NCBI RefSeq assembly: GCF_000702885.1
Contig: NZ_JNKO01000011.1
Coordinates: 1-64,000 of the forward strand
DNA from: Oribacterium sp. P6A1
GTDB lineage: Bacteria > Bacillota > Clostridia > Lachnospirales > Lachnospiraceae
DNA: 64,000 nt
Direction: 5' to 3'
Shown: piece by piece, positions 34,214 through 42,497 of the stretch
How the letters are laid out: each line of letters starts with the position of its first letter
Position numbering within the stretch: the stretch's first letter is position 1
Made by a program: the position numbers and the translations under genes
The notes under the pieces: model-generated
Seen by the model: the letters and a program-made list of their open reading frames with translations, nothing else
The model's database searches: none
Told to the model about the DNA's origin: nothing

Positions 34214-35094
34214 TTAAAATACTTCTCTTTTACTGTCTCAACAGGCATCTTCTGTCCTGTCCAGAGTTCGAAGGCTGCGGCCCCCTGATAGAGCAGCATA
34301 TACATGCCGTTGAAAGCATTGAGACCGCACTCTTCTGCCATTTCAAGAAGTCTGGTTTTTCTTGGGTTATAGATTACATCAGAAACGGCGAGGGGTTCTG
34401 TGATGCCCGGAGCCCGTTCTGTGAGCCAGGTCGGGTCCTTGATCAGGTTTCCGCCGATATCAGGAGCCATTCCCACATTTGTTGCATTGATAAGAAGAGC
34501 TGATTCCGAAATCTCCTTTTTCAAGAGGGAATCTTCATAGTCCAGAACATTGACTCTGCAGGAGGTACGGGTGTTAAGTTCACTGACTACCTTTGCCGTG
34601 CGATCCTTAAAGCGGCTTCCTGCCCGCTCAAACACGGTGATTTCACCAGCTCCGTCAAGGGCCAGCTGGACAAGTATAGCTATGCCTGCACCGCCTGTTC
34701 CGAGTAACGTAACTTTCTTTCCGACGAAATTCACACCGGACTGACGGGCAGATTCGGTAAATCCTGTTCCGTCAGTGGTATGACCTGTTACGGTGCCGTC
34801 CTCTTCTATCACCACAGTATTGACTGAACCGGCTATTTCAGCAGCGGTACTCAGCCTGTCGCAAAGAGCTACGGCTTCGGTTTTAAGAGGCATGGTGAGG
34901 TTAAAACCACGGACTCTCATCTTTTTAAAGCTGTCCAGTACTCCCTTCAGTTCTCCTTCCTTTACGTCAAAGGCAAGATATCTGTAGTCGAGATCCAACT
35001 GACAGAAGCCTTCATTATGCATGGCAGGTGAAAGGCTGTGAGCTACGGGACTGCCTAAAAGGCAGATCATTTTTGTTCTTCCTGATATTTCCAT
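34210..35094 (-). CDS. aroE: Shikimate dehydrogenase
   Basis: A 294-residue NADP-dependent enzyme of aromatic amino-acid synthesis. Substrate motifs are GSPVAHSLSPAMHN near 14-27 and FNLTMPLKTEA near 64-74 (catalytic Lys). The Asp partner is near 107-111 in TTDGTGF, and the nucleotide loop is TLLGTGGAGIAILVQ. The start follows GAGAGG. It comes 18 bases after the DUF1275 stop, so the two are probably co-transcribed. Confidence 0.92.
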   Translation of the reverse strand: MEISGRTKMICLLGSPVAHSLSPAMHNEGFCQLDLDYRYLAFDVKEGELKGVLDSFKKMRVRGFNLTMPLKTEAVALCDRLSTAAEIAGSVNTVVIEEDGTVTGHTTDGTGFTESARQSGVNFVGKKVTLLGTGGAGIAILVQLALDGAGEITVFERAGSRFKDRTAKVVSELNTRTSCRVNVLDYEDSLLKKEISESALLINATNVGMAPDIGGNLIKDPTWLTERAPGITEPLAVSDVIYNPRKTRLLEMAEECGLNAFNGMYMLLYQGAAAFELWTGQKMPVETVKEKYFK

Positions 35095-35112
35095 GATAAA
35101 CCTCTCTTTCTT

Positions 35113-35832
35113 TTAATGACCATGAGGAGTTATATAAAGCTTATCCTTTTCGTAGGTTCTGTCTGCATGGAGAAGCTTTATGAATACGACGAAAAGCACT
35201 GCTCCTGCACCCCATATGGAATGAAGTCCCATAATATTACTAAGGATAGTTCCCGCAAGTACACCCATGAAGAAAAGCAGCATCATGCTGAAATGAAGTT
35301 TAGCTTTTCTTTTATAGGAATGGTCGTTGCTTCTCAGGAATTTAACCAGAAAAGAACCGAACTGCCTCAGGTGGTTGGTGCAGAAAGTGGTGGCCATTCC
35401 GATGCCCTCAGCCTGTCTGAAAGTGTTGAACTGCATGGCGCAGATGAAGTTAAGTGTTATCTGACAAATCTGGTCAGGCCATGATGCAGGCATAAGGCCT
35501 AACATAATTACGGTTATTAATTCAAATCCCACAAGAAGTGTGTCCCATCGAAGGAAGTGAAATCTTTTTATCTCCTTTGCCCATATTTCTGACAGTATGG
35601 TACCGCCGAGATAAGCTGAAAAAGGAATGAGATAGTATGCGGCCTGCCCGAATTCTCCGTTTCCTATATGCATACTCATAAGTACTATGTTTGCGGTCTG
35701 TGCATTGCAAAAAACTCCGCCTCTCAGGCAGTAGGTATAGGCGCCGTAAAAGCCGCCTACAAAGATCAGAGCCCAAAAGACCCATAGTTTTTCGCATTCC
35801 AAAAATATATCTTTTTCTGATTTTGATTCCAT
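35113..35832 (-). CDS. DUF1275/YoaK-family membrane protein
   Basis: A 239-residue membrane protein with about six helices. Family hallmarks are the early GGFYGAYTYCLRGGVFCNAQTANI region (here given as GGVFCNAQTANIV) and FNTFRQAEGIGMATTFCTNHL in mid-protein. Function of the family is unknown. The N-terminus carries a charged cytosolic stretch KSEKDIFLECEK. Start ATG has GGAG at good spacing. It precedes aroE by 18 bases. Confidence 0.8.
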   Translation of the reverse strand: MESKSEKDIFLECEKLWVFWALIFVGGFYGAYTYCLRGGVFCNAQTANIVLMSMHIGNGEFGQAAYYLIPFSAYLGGTILSEIWAKEIKRFHFLRWDTLLVGFELITVIMLGLMPASWPDQICQITLNFICAMQFNTFRQAEGIGMATTFCTNHLRQFGSFLVKFLRSNDHSYKRKAKLHFSMMLLFFMGVLAGTILSNIMGLHSIWGAGAVLFVVFIKLLHADRTYEKDKLYITPHGH

Positions 35833-35927
35833 ATATTCTCCGTTATTTTCCCAAAAAGGAAGTTCATGTTCAAGTGTAATGGACTTTTATCGTCGTTTCC
35901 TTAGGATACGCCTTTTTTCAAAAAAAG

Positions 35928-35954
35928 AAAAGCCGGGCAGCATACCCGGCTTTT
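35928..35954 (-). terminator. Terminator
   Basis: AAAAGCCGGG pairs with CCCGGCTTTT around a 7-nt loop, with a T-run on the minus strand. It is the second of two terminators downstream of the AraC remnant. Confidence 0.8.
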
Positions 35955-36065
35955 ATATCTGACATGATGTTCTTTATTTAGTGCAAAAATGCACATGGAA
36001 CAGCGATAATGTTCATATTCGCGCACACGCAAAAGGGATTATAACAAATAAACGGTAACCAAACG

Positions 36066-36104
36066 AAAACCGCAGCCCGGAATATATGCAGGCTGCGGTT
36101 TTTT
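36066..36104. terminator. Terminator after the AraC remnant
   Basis: AAAACCGCAGCC pairs with GGCTGCGGTTTT (12 bp). The T-run is better on the plus strand, but the only nearby gene is on the minus strand. Confidence 0.65.
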
Positions 36105-36107
36105 AAG

Positions 36108-36338
36108 TTATTCGGGTTCATACCAGCCGGGAATCAGAATTGAAGGATTTACCCCTATCTCCTTTTTAAATACCTTGCTGAAGTAGTAAATATCGGAAAA
36201 GCCGCATTGTGCTGCAACCTGTGATACATTGTACTCTCCGCTGCAAAGCATGTTTTTTGCGAAATCCAGACGGATTTCCATGAGTTTCTGATTAAAGCTT
36301 ACCTGTTCCATGATGATAAGCTTTGCCCCCTCAAACAA
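36108..36338 (-). pseudogene. Remnant of an AraC-family regulator
   Basis: Only about 76 codons remain. They contain the second half of the AraC DNA-binding domain: KLMEIRLDFAKNMLCSGEY, VSQVAAQCGFSDIYYFSKVF and KKEIGVNPS. The ligand domain and first helix-turn-helix are missing. A stop codon lies in frame three codons upstream of the first possible start (TTG), and the rlmB gene ends 19 bases further on. A functional AraC regulator is about 270-300 residues, so this is a fragment. Confidence 0.75.
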
Positions 36339-36356
36339 ATTTCAGCTGAATAAGGA

Positions 36357-37100
36357 TCAACCATTCAGTCTCTGTCTTACGATTTCATAAGCCAGAACAC
36401 CGCAGGCTACGGAAGCATTGAGGGAATCAATGTCTCCGAACATAGGGATGGATGCCACCATATCACACTTCTCTTTTACAAGACGTGAAACGCCCTCTCC
36501 CTCGTTTCCGATGACGAGACCTATGGCTCCCTTCAGGTTGAGGCGGTACATACTCTCCCCGCCCATATCCGCGCAAACGAACCAGAGACCTTCTTTCTTA
36601 AGTTCCTCTATGGTCTGTCCTATATTTGTGACCTTTGCGACTCTTGTATGCTCAAGAGCTCCTGCTGAAGTCTTGGCAACAGTCGAAGTGAGACCTACAG
36701 CACGTCTTTCGCGAATGATAACGCCATGAGCTCCTGCAAGGTTGGCTGTACGTATCATGGCTCCAAGGTTATGAGGATCCTCAATGCCGTCAAGAACGAA
36801 GATAAATGGACTTTCGTTCTTTGTACGCGCATACTCCAGAATTTCTTCCACACTGCTGTAATGGAATGCCGCAAGATAAGCTATGACGCCCTGGTGCGCG
36901 CCCTGTCCCGCTATCTCATCAAGTCTTTCTTTTTTAACGAATTCCGGTTTGATTCCGGCTTTCTTTGCTTCCCTTATAATGGTGGAAATAGGACCGTCAT
37001 GTATTCCGTCCTGAAGGAAGAGTCTGTCTACAGCTTTTCCTGCCCTGAAAGCTTCAATGACCGGATTTCTTCCGATGATGGTAAATTGTTCGTCTCTCAT
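36357..37100 (-). CDS. rlmB: 23S rRNA 2'-O-methyltransferase RlmB (SpoU family)
   Basis: A 247-residue SPOUT methyltransferase that modifies a guanosine in 23S rRNA. It has the substrate-binding N-domain FTIIGRNPVIEAFRAGK and the knot motifs FVLDGIEDPHNLGAMIRTANLAG (in part DPHNLGAMIRTA), GLVIGNEGEGVSRLV and SIPMFGDIDSLNASVA. Order cysS-mrnC-rlmB is a classic Firmicutes group. Intergenic gap to mrnC is 28 bases. Confidence 0.93.
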   Translation of the reverse strand: MRDEQFTIIGRNPVIEAFRAGKAVDRLFLQDGIHDGPISTIIREAKKAGIKPEFVKKERLDEIAGQGAHQGVIAYLAAFHYSSVEEILEYARTKNESPFIFVLDGIEDPHNLGAMIRTANLAGAHGVIIRERRAVGLTSTVAKTSAGALEHTRVAKVTNIGQTIEELKKEGLWFVCADMGGESMYRLNLKGAIGLVIGNEGEGVSRLVKEKCDMVASIPMFGDIDSLNASVACGVLAYEIVRQRLNG

Positions 37101-37128
37101 TTATAGAACCTTTCTGAAGATATGACAT

Positions 37129-37662
37129 TCACGTCATAGTATCATCTTGCGCCGATTGTGTATCGGCCTCTTTTTTCTTTAAAGAAGTTTTGCTTTTCTT
37201 TGGATTTATATGACCGTCACGGTCAAGCAGCTCCTGAAGATGACCTATGCCGGATGCTTCAATCCCGATAAGTCTTTCGTACTGTTTTGTAAGATACAGA
37301 TAGCCTATCAGTGCTTCAAACCCTGTGGCTCTGCGGTAATCCTGAATGGAACTGTTCTTGCTGTGTGTTGCAGACTTATGGTTCCTTCCCCGTCTGTACA
37401 CGGACATTTCGTCTTCGGTGAGCATGTCATTTCCTATGAGCCATCCCATGATTTCTGCCTGGGCATGGGCACAGACAAATTCCGTCTTTTTACGGTTGAT
37501 GTCATTGACGGATCCGGGAAAATGAGTCACCACGTACTCGCGGATAGCCATATCATAGATACAGTCTCCTATGTACGCAAAGATAAGCGGTGAAGTTGTC
37601 TGCACATCCACCGCTTTAAGATCAAGTTTTTCTTTATAAAGTTCGAATAAATTATCTGCCAT
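37129..37662 (-). CDS. mrnC: Mini-ribonuclease 3
   Basis: A 177-residue RNase III-type nuclease without a double-strand-binding domain, used in 23S rRNA maturation. It has LIFAYIGDCIYDMAIREYV with the catalytic Asp, RRGRNHKSATH in mid-protein and TGFEALIGYLYL, containing the second acidic site. The C-terminus is an added lysine-rich tail (NPKKSKTSLKKKE). Lies 13 bases after cysS. Confidence 0.92.
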   Translation of the reverse strand: MADNLFELYKEKLDLKAVDVQTTSPLIFAYIGDCIYDMAIREYVVTHFPGSVNDINRKKTEFVCAHAQAEIMGWLIGNDMLTEDEMSVYRRGRNHKSATHSKNSSIQDYRRATGFEALIGYLYLTKQYERLIGIEASGIGHLQELLDRDGHINPKKSKTSLKKKEADTQSAQDDTMT

Positions 37663-37674
37663 AAAACTCCGGGC

Positions 37675-39081
37675 TTACGCTCTGCTCCACTTAACGCCTT
37701 CGCGGGTATCCTTAAGTACGATGCCCATCTCGAGAAGTTTGTCGCGGATCTCATCAGCCTTTGCAAAATCCTTTGCCTTGCGGGCTGCCTGACGCTCCTC
37801 AATGAGCTTCTCAACAGCACTGTCAAGATCATCCTTTTCTACAACTGTCCTGATACCAAGTACGCTCATGAGAAGCTCAAGCTTTTCAAGCACGTAGTCT
37901 GTAAATGCCTTTGAGCTCTCATCTGTGGCGGAGACATTGGCAATCTTCACAAGTTCGAATACTGCTGTGATGGCATCGGCAGTGTTGAGATCGTCATCCA
38001 TCTTCTGGTTGAACATCTCCTGCTGTGCATCCACAGACTTGATTGTCTCAAGCTCCGAAGCACTCATCTCTGTTCCTGAAGCCTTTGCGCTCAGCTCTCT
38101 CAGACGCTCGATGGCTGTCTGGATACGCTCAAGGGAAGTCTTGGCGCTGTCCATAAGGTCTCTTGAGAAGTTAAGCGGATTTCTGTAATGGGCGCTCAGC
38201 ATGTAGAAACGAAGCACACGAGGGTCATACTGTGAAGTGATGTCACGTACTGTGAAGAAGTTTCCAAGAGATTTTGACATCTTCTGATTGTTAATGTTTA
38301 TGAATGCGTTGTGCATCCAGTAGTTGGCGAATTTCTCGTCGTGAGCCATCTCATACTGGGCGATCTCATTCTCATGATGAGGGAAAATAAGGTCCTCTCC
38401 GCCGGCATGGATGTCAAGACGCCCGCCGCAGTACTTGGGGGCCATGACGCAGCACTCTGTGTGCCAGCCCGGACGGCCATCACACCATGGAGACTCCCAG
38501 TAAGGCTCTCCTTCCTTCTTTGGCTTCCAGAGAACGAAGTCGGTTGAGGTCCTCTTTCCGTCTTCACCTGATACCTTTAAATCACGGAAGCCTGACTGGA
38601 GCTCGTCGATGTTCTTGTGGCTGAGCTCTCCGTAGTCCTTGAAAGAGGTGGTATCAAAGTACACTGTTCCGTCTTTTGCCACGTAGGCAGCATTTCTGTC
38701 AACCAGCTCCTTTATAAGGTCTATCATGCCCTGAATCTCTTCTGTTGCCTTTGGATGAACGGCTTCCTCAATGTTGAGATCGGACATATCCTTTTCAACT
38801 TCCGAGATAAATCTTTTTGTGATATCAGAGCAGCTGACACCCTCTTCTATGGATTCCTTGATGATCTTATCATCTACATCTGTGTAGTTTGAAACGTAGG
38901 TCACCTTGTACCCCTGATACTCCATGTATCTTCTGAATGTATCAAAAACAATCATAGGACGGGCATTGCCGATATGGATAAAATTGTAAACCGTTGGACC
39001 GCATACATACATACGGATCTTCCCGGGCTCAATCGGCTTGAACTCTTCCTTCATTCGAGACATTGTATTGAAAATCTTCAT
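37675..39081 (-). CDS. cysS: Cysteinyl-tRNA synthetase
   Basis: A 468-residue class I synthetase. The ATG at 39081, behind AAGGAG, gives the usual start KIFNTMSRMKEEF; an upstream in-frame ATG adds 14 residues unlike the family. Zinc and catalytic motifs are MYVCGPTVYNFIHIGNARP (HIGH variant HIGN), GWHTECCVMAP and KMSKSLGNF (KMSKS). No T-box leader is visible upstream. Confidence 0.95.
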   Translation of the reverse strand: MKIFNTMSRMKEEFKPIEPGKIRMYVCGPTVYNFIHIGNARPMIVFDTFRRYMEYQGYKVTYVSNYTDVDDKIIKESIEEGVSCSDITKRFISEVEKDMSDLNIEEAVHPKATEEIQGMIDLIKELVDRNAAYVAKDGTVYFDTTSFKDYGELSHKNIDELQSGFRDLKVSGEDGKRTSTDFVLWKPKKEGEPYWESPWCDGRPGWHTECCVMAPKYCGGRLDIHAGGEDLIFPHHENEIAQYEMAHDEKFANYWMHNAFININNQKMSKSLGNFFTVRDITSQYDPRVLRFYMLSAHYRNPLNFSRDLMDSAKTSLERIQTAIERLRELSAKASGTEMSASELETIKSVDAQQEMFNQKMDDDLNTADAITAVFELVKIANVSATDESSKAFTDYVLEKLELLMSVLGIRTVVEKDDLDSAVEKLIEERQAARKAKDFAKADEIRDKLLEMGIVLKDTREGVKWSRA

Positions 39082-39245
39082 AAAATTCTCCTTTGCCATT
39101 GGGAGGTCATGCAGGCCGTTCATCTCTGAACAGAATTCATCCGTAAACGGTACATGAAATAACGATATTCGCCCTGAAGGCGCGCCTCTTCCGCAGGCTT
39201 ACATGCCAATTATTGTAATATTTTAGCCCTTATGAGTCAATAATA

Positions 39246-39284
39246 AGAAAACAGGCGCCCGGGAGTTGTTTCGCCTGAGCACCT
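39246..39284 (-). terminator. Terminator after htrA
   Basis: ACAGGYGC...-type arms (39249-39263 with 39270-39284) form a GC-rich stem with wobble pairs, and TTTTCTTATT follows on the minus strand. Confidence 0.65.
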
Positions 39285-39300
39285 GTAATTAGATTAAAAG

Positions 39301-40755
39301 TTATCGCTGATACTGATTTATGAAATCCTGGAATGCTTTAATGATATCCTCCGGATTGATATTGCCGTTATCACCGCTCTGACCGTCTGAGCCGTTATTT
39401 CCGGAATTGCCGTCATTGTTGTTTCCGTTCTGGCCGTTGTTTGGATCGTAGTCTCTTGAGAACGGGTCATTTTTTTCGCCTGAAGTACCGGCAGAACCGG
39501 AACCGTCCTTTGTGTTCGAAGAAGTTGCCGCTGATCCGAGAATAACCTCTACGGTCAGCTCATCGTATTTGTCGCCGTTTGGTCTTTGAACTGTCAGACT
39601 TACCTTTTCACCGGCTTTATATTTTGAAAGAATTTCTCCGAGCTCGTTAAAGTTGGTTACGCCCTGACCTTCGATGGCTGTGATGATATCCTTCTCGTGG
39701 AGATCATCATTCTTTGCATCTGAACCCTCTGTGTGCTTATAAACGAAAACACCCTGCGGCATATCAAAGCTTGCCGATGTCTGTGCGTCGATGGTTTTAA
39801 CGGTTACGCCGAGATATCCGCGCTCTTCCTTGGAAACTTCCGAGCGTGTTTCAATTTTTGAAAGCTTTTCAACAACCTTCTTTGCTGTTGAAGAAGGTAT
39901 GGAATAGCACATTCCCTCGATATCTGTTGAAGCTGATTTGGCAACATTGATACCGATGACCTCTCCCTTCATATTGAGAAGAGCTCCGCCGGAGTTGCCC
40001 GGGTTTATGGCTGCATCGGTCTGGATGAGACCGGTTCTTGAACCCTTGTTTGTGGCAATGTCTCTGTTCTTCGCAGAGATGATTCCTGTGGTTACTGACT
40101 GTCCGTAGCCGAGAGCATTACCTATGGCAACAACCTGTTCGCCGATTTCTGCTGCATCGCTGTCTCCGAAAGTGGCAATGGATATGGCGTTCAATGTCTT
40201 GGTAGGTATGTTTTCAAGCTTAATGGATAAGAGCGCAATGTCTGCATTGGCATCCGTACCTTTTATCTCGGCGTCAAGGGTTTCATCGTCTATGAAAGTT
40301 ACTGAAAGAGACTCGGATGATGAGATAACGTGGTTGTTGGTAAGAATCAGAAGTTCTGTATCATTCTTTCCGATGATAACACCTGAACCGCTGGCCGGAA
40401 TCTCAGTCTCATAGCTCTGATAGTCTCCGAAAATGGAGAAACCGTTCTGACGGTACTTCACCATGTTGGTGATGGAGACAACGGAAGGCATGGCGTTTTT
40501 AACCACGTCAGTAACGCCTGTGATATTTGAACTTGTGGCTATTCTTATAGATGTGTTGCTGCTGTTGTCAGCCGTTCCGGAAGTTTCCGGCTGTGCGGCT
40601 GTGTTCTCCTGAGGCTTTATTTCAGCTATCATGTCAGTGGACTGCTGATATGTGAAACCTGCCCGCTGTGCGGCTACATTGACACCTACCATGGCGGCGC
40701 CGGCAACTGCTCCGAACAAAACAGCTCCCGCAATAATTCCTGCTACTCGTTTCAT
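39301..40755 (-). CDS. htrA: HtrA/DegP-like membrane-anchored serine protease
   Basis: A 484-residue protein from ATG 40755 behind AGGAGG. One N-terminal membrane helix (about 5-28) is followed by a trypsin-like domain with LTNNHVIS (His), DANADIALL (Asp) and TDAAINPGNSGGALLN (Ser). A PDZ domain (about 320-415) follows. The tail of about 60 residues is almost all Asn, Gly, Asp and Ser. It degrades or refolds misfolded exported proteins. It is divergent from dagK; the shared promoter region is 242 bases. Confidence 0.92.
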   Translation of the reverse strand: MKRVAGIIAGAVLFGAVAGAAMVGVNVAAQRAGFTYQQSTDMIAEIKPQENTAAQPETSGTADNSSNTSIRIATSSNITGVTDVVKNAMPSVVSITNMVKYRQNGFSIFGDYQSYETEIPASGSGVIIGKNDTELLILTNNHVISSSESLSVTFIDDETLDAEIKGTDANADIALLSIKLENIPTKTLNAISIATFGDSDAAEIGEQVVAIGNALGYGQSVTTGIISAKNRDIATNKGSRTGLIQTDAAINPGNSGGALLNMKGEVIGINVAKSASTDIEGMCYSIPSSTAKKVVEKLSKIETRSEVSKEERGYLGVTVKTIDAQTSASFDMPQGVFVYKHTEGSDAKNDDLHEKDIITAIEGQGVTNFNELGEILSKYKAGEKVSLTVQRPNGDKYDELTVEVILGSAATSSNTKDGSGSAGTSGEKNDPFSRDYDPNNGQNGNNNDGNSGNNGSDGQSGDNGNINPEDIIKAFQDFINQYQR

Positions 40756-40997
40756 TCTCTGTTTCCCTCCTGAAACTGTTCCAATATCGATTTCTGACAC
40801 TTATGTTGTCATAGTATACTGATTCGTATTTTAATTTTCTTGTATGATACCTATATTATGTGTTCAATTTGTGTTCTCAATAATAAAATTTTCATATAGT
40901 GAAAAAGGGCATTTTTTGATTTATTTTTATACTCTTTTTAGAAATGATTTGAGGGTTCGATGCTATACTCTGTGTGTGTCTGAAACATGGAGGTTCA

Positions 40998-41930
40998 ATG
41001 TATTATTTCATCGTAAATCCGCATGCGTCTGAAGGCAGAGGACGTAAAATCTGGGATCAGGTTCTCAGATATCTCAGTAAAACGCAAAATGCCGAAAACT
41101 TTGAGGCTTATATAACCGAAAAGATCGGGGACGCAAGGGAATTTGCCCATCAGTTGTCTGAGAATTGTCAGTTTGAAAAAACCATCACTGTTATAGGAGG
41201 GGAAGGAACCTTCAACGAAGTGGTGGATGGTATAAATATGGACTGTAATAAGGTATCCATTGCATATATCCCTACCAAGTCTGACAATGACATAGCCCGC
41301 TCATTCAGAAGAAAATACAATTTAAAAGCCCAGCTCAAGAGACTGTTCAGTGATTCCGATGAGGTACTTTTGGATTACGGAGTGCTTAACTGCTCTTCCC
41401 TGAACCGGCGTTTCGCCATCTGTTCCGGAATAGGTCTTGATGCAGCTATATTTGATGATATCTACGCAGTTAAGTGCACCTGTGAGAATCAGCCGAAAAA
41501 ACTCAATCATATTAAAAAATTCAGATATCTAAAGACTATGATCAGGGAGTTTTTCAAGCTTAAGCCCACCAGAGGATACGTGATACTTGATGGTGAAAAG
41601 AGGCATGAATTTAACAATATCATGTTCATCTCAGCCCATGTACACCCCTATGAGGGAGGGTATCTTATCTGTCCCAATGCCAGCGGTGTTGACGGAAAGC
41701 TTGATATCTGTATAGTGAGCACCAGGCATAAGTGGCGTTTACTGTGGATCATGCTTTCCAGTGTATTCGGTACTCATGTTACCCGGACAGGATTTCATCT
41801 TTACAGATGTAAAGAGGTGGAGATACATACTTCAAATCCCCTTCCGGTGCATGTGGACGGAGAAGTTGTTGGAAAAAATTCTGACATCACCCTGAACTGC
41901 ATCCCGAAGAAGTTAAGGTTAAAGATGTAA
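40998..41930 (+). CDS. YegS/DagK-family lipid kinase
   Basis: A 310-residue lipid kinase, ATG 40998 behind GGAGG. It starts YYFIVNPHASEGRG, the family P-site, and contains VIGGEGTFNEVVDGI in place of the usual GGDGT: the aspartate is replaced by Glu. It also has IPTKSDNDIARSF (usual GT(G)NDFAR). The C-terminal half is the beta-rich YegS domain. It probably phosphorylates diacylglycerol or a related lipid. The GGEGT change affects a residue that normally helps bind nucleotide and metal, so activity is not certain. Extended -10 TGCTATACT upstream. Confidence 0.85.
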   Translation: MYYFIVNPHASEGRGRKIWDQVLRYLSKTQNAENFEAYITEKIGDAREFAHQLSENCQFEKTITVIGGEGTFNEVVDGINMDCNKVSIAYIPTKSDNDIARSFRRKYNLKAQLKRLFSDSDEVLLDYGVLNCSSLNRRFAICSGIGLDAAIFDDIYAVKCTCENQPKKLNHIKKFRYLKTMIREFFKLKPTRGYVILDGEKRHEFNNIMFISAHVHPYEGGYLICPNASGVDGKLDICIVSTRHKWRLLWIMLSSVFGTHVTRTGFHLYRCKEVEIHTSNPLPVHVDGEVVGKNSDITLNCIPKKLRLKM

Positions 41931-41960
41931 GTGATAAGCATTGCGAGGACTTATCACTGT

Positions 41961-42008
41961 AAAAAAGAGGAAGCCGGTACGAAAATCTGTACCGGCTTCC
42001 TCTTTTTT
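41961..42008. terminator. Bidirectional terminator between dagK and ispF
   Basis: A 20-base arm (AAAAAAGAGG-AAGCCGGTAC) and its exact complement around an 8-nt loop serve both converging genes. Confidence 0.92.
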
Positions 42009-42017
42009 ATATCTCTA

Positions 42018-42485
42018 TCACACTAAAAGCGCAACAGCCTGGGAGCTGATGCCCTCGCCTCTTCCCGTGAATCCGAGACGTTCTTCAGTGGTTGCCTTTA
42101 TGGAAACCTGACTTATGTCGATGTCCAGTGCCTCTGCCACATTCTTACGCATCTCCGGCAGATAGCTCATAAGCTTTGGCTTCTGAGCTATGATGGTTGA
42201 ATCGATATTTCCGACTTTATATCCTGCTTTAGAAAGTATGTTTCCTACCTCACGCAAAAGACTTATGGAATCAGCGCCTTCGTATTTCGGGTCGTTGTCG
42301 GGAAAATGCTGACCGATATCGCCCAAAGCAGCCGCTCCGAGAAGTGCGTCCATGATGGCGTGGGTGATGACATCTGCGTCGCTGTGGCCTAAAAGCCCAA
42401 GCTCATACGGAATTGTAACACCTCCCAGGATTAGCTTTCTGTCCGGTACCAATTTATGAACGTCGTAACCTGTTCCTATTCTCAT
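42018..42485 (-). CDS. ispF: 2-C-methyl-D-erythritol 2,4-cyclodiphosphate synthase
   Basis: A 155-residue enzyme of the MEP isoprenoid pathway. It begins [11 protein letters not shown] (Asp8, His10 zinc site), then [20 protein letters not shown], with the third zinc ligand His, and [11 protein letters not shown]. The C-terminus [17 protein letters not shown] is typical. It lies 12 bases after ctpA. Confidence 0.95.
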   Translation of the reverse strand: MRIGTGYDVHKLVPDRKLILGGVTIPYELGLLGHSDADVITHAIMDALLGAAALGDIGQHFPDNDPKYEGADSISLLREVGNILSKAGYKVGNIDSTIIAQKPKLMSYLPEMRKNVAEALDIDISQVSIKATTEERLGFTGRGEGISSQAVALLV

Positions 42486-42497
42486 AGTTCTGCCTTT

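Noticed and set aside
39082-39245. T-box leader upstream of cysS
   Set aside because: No AGGGTGG-type box, specifier hairpin or terminator-antiterminator pair is seen in this short gap.
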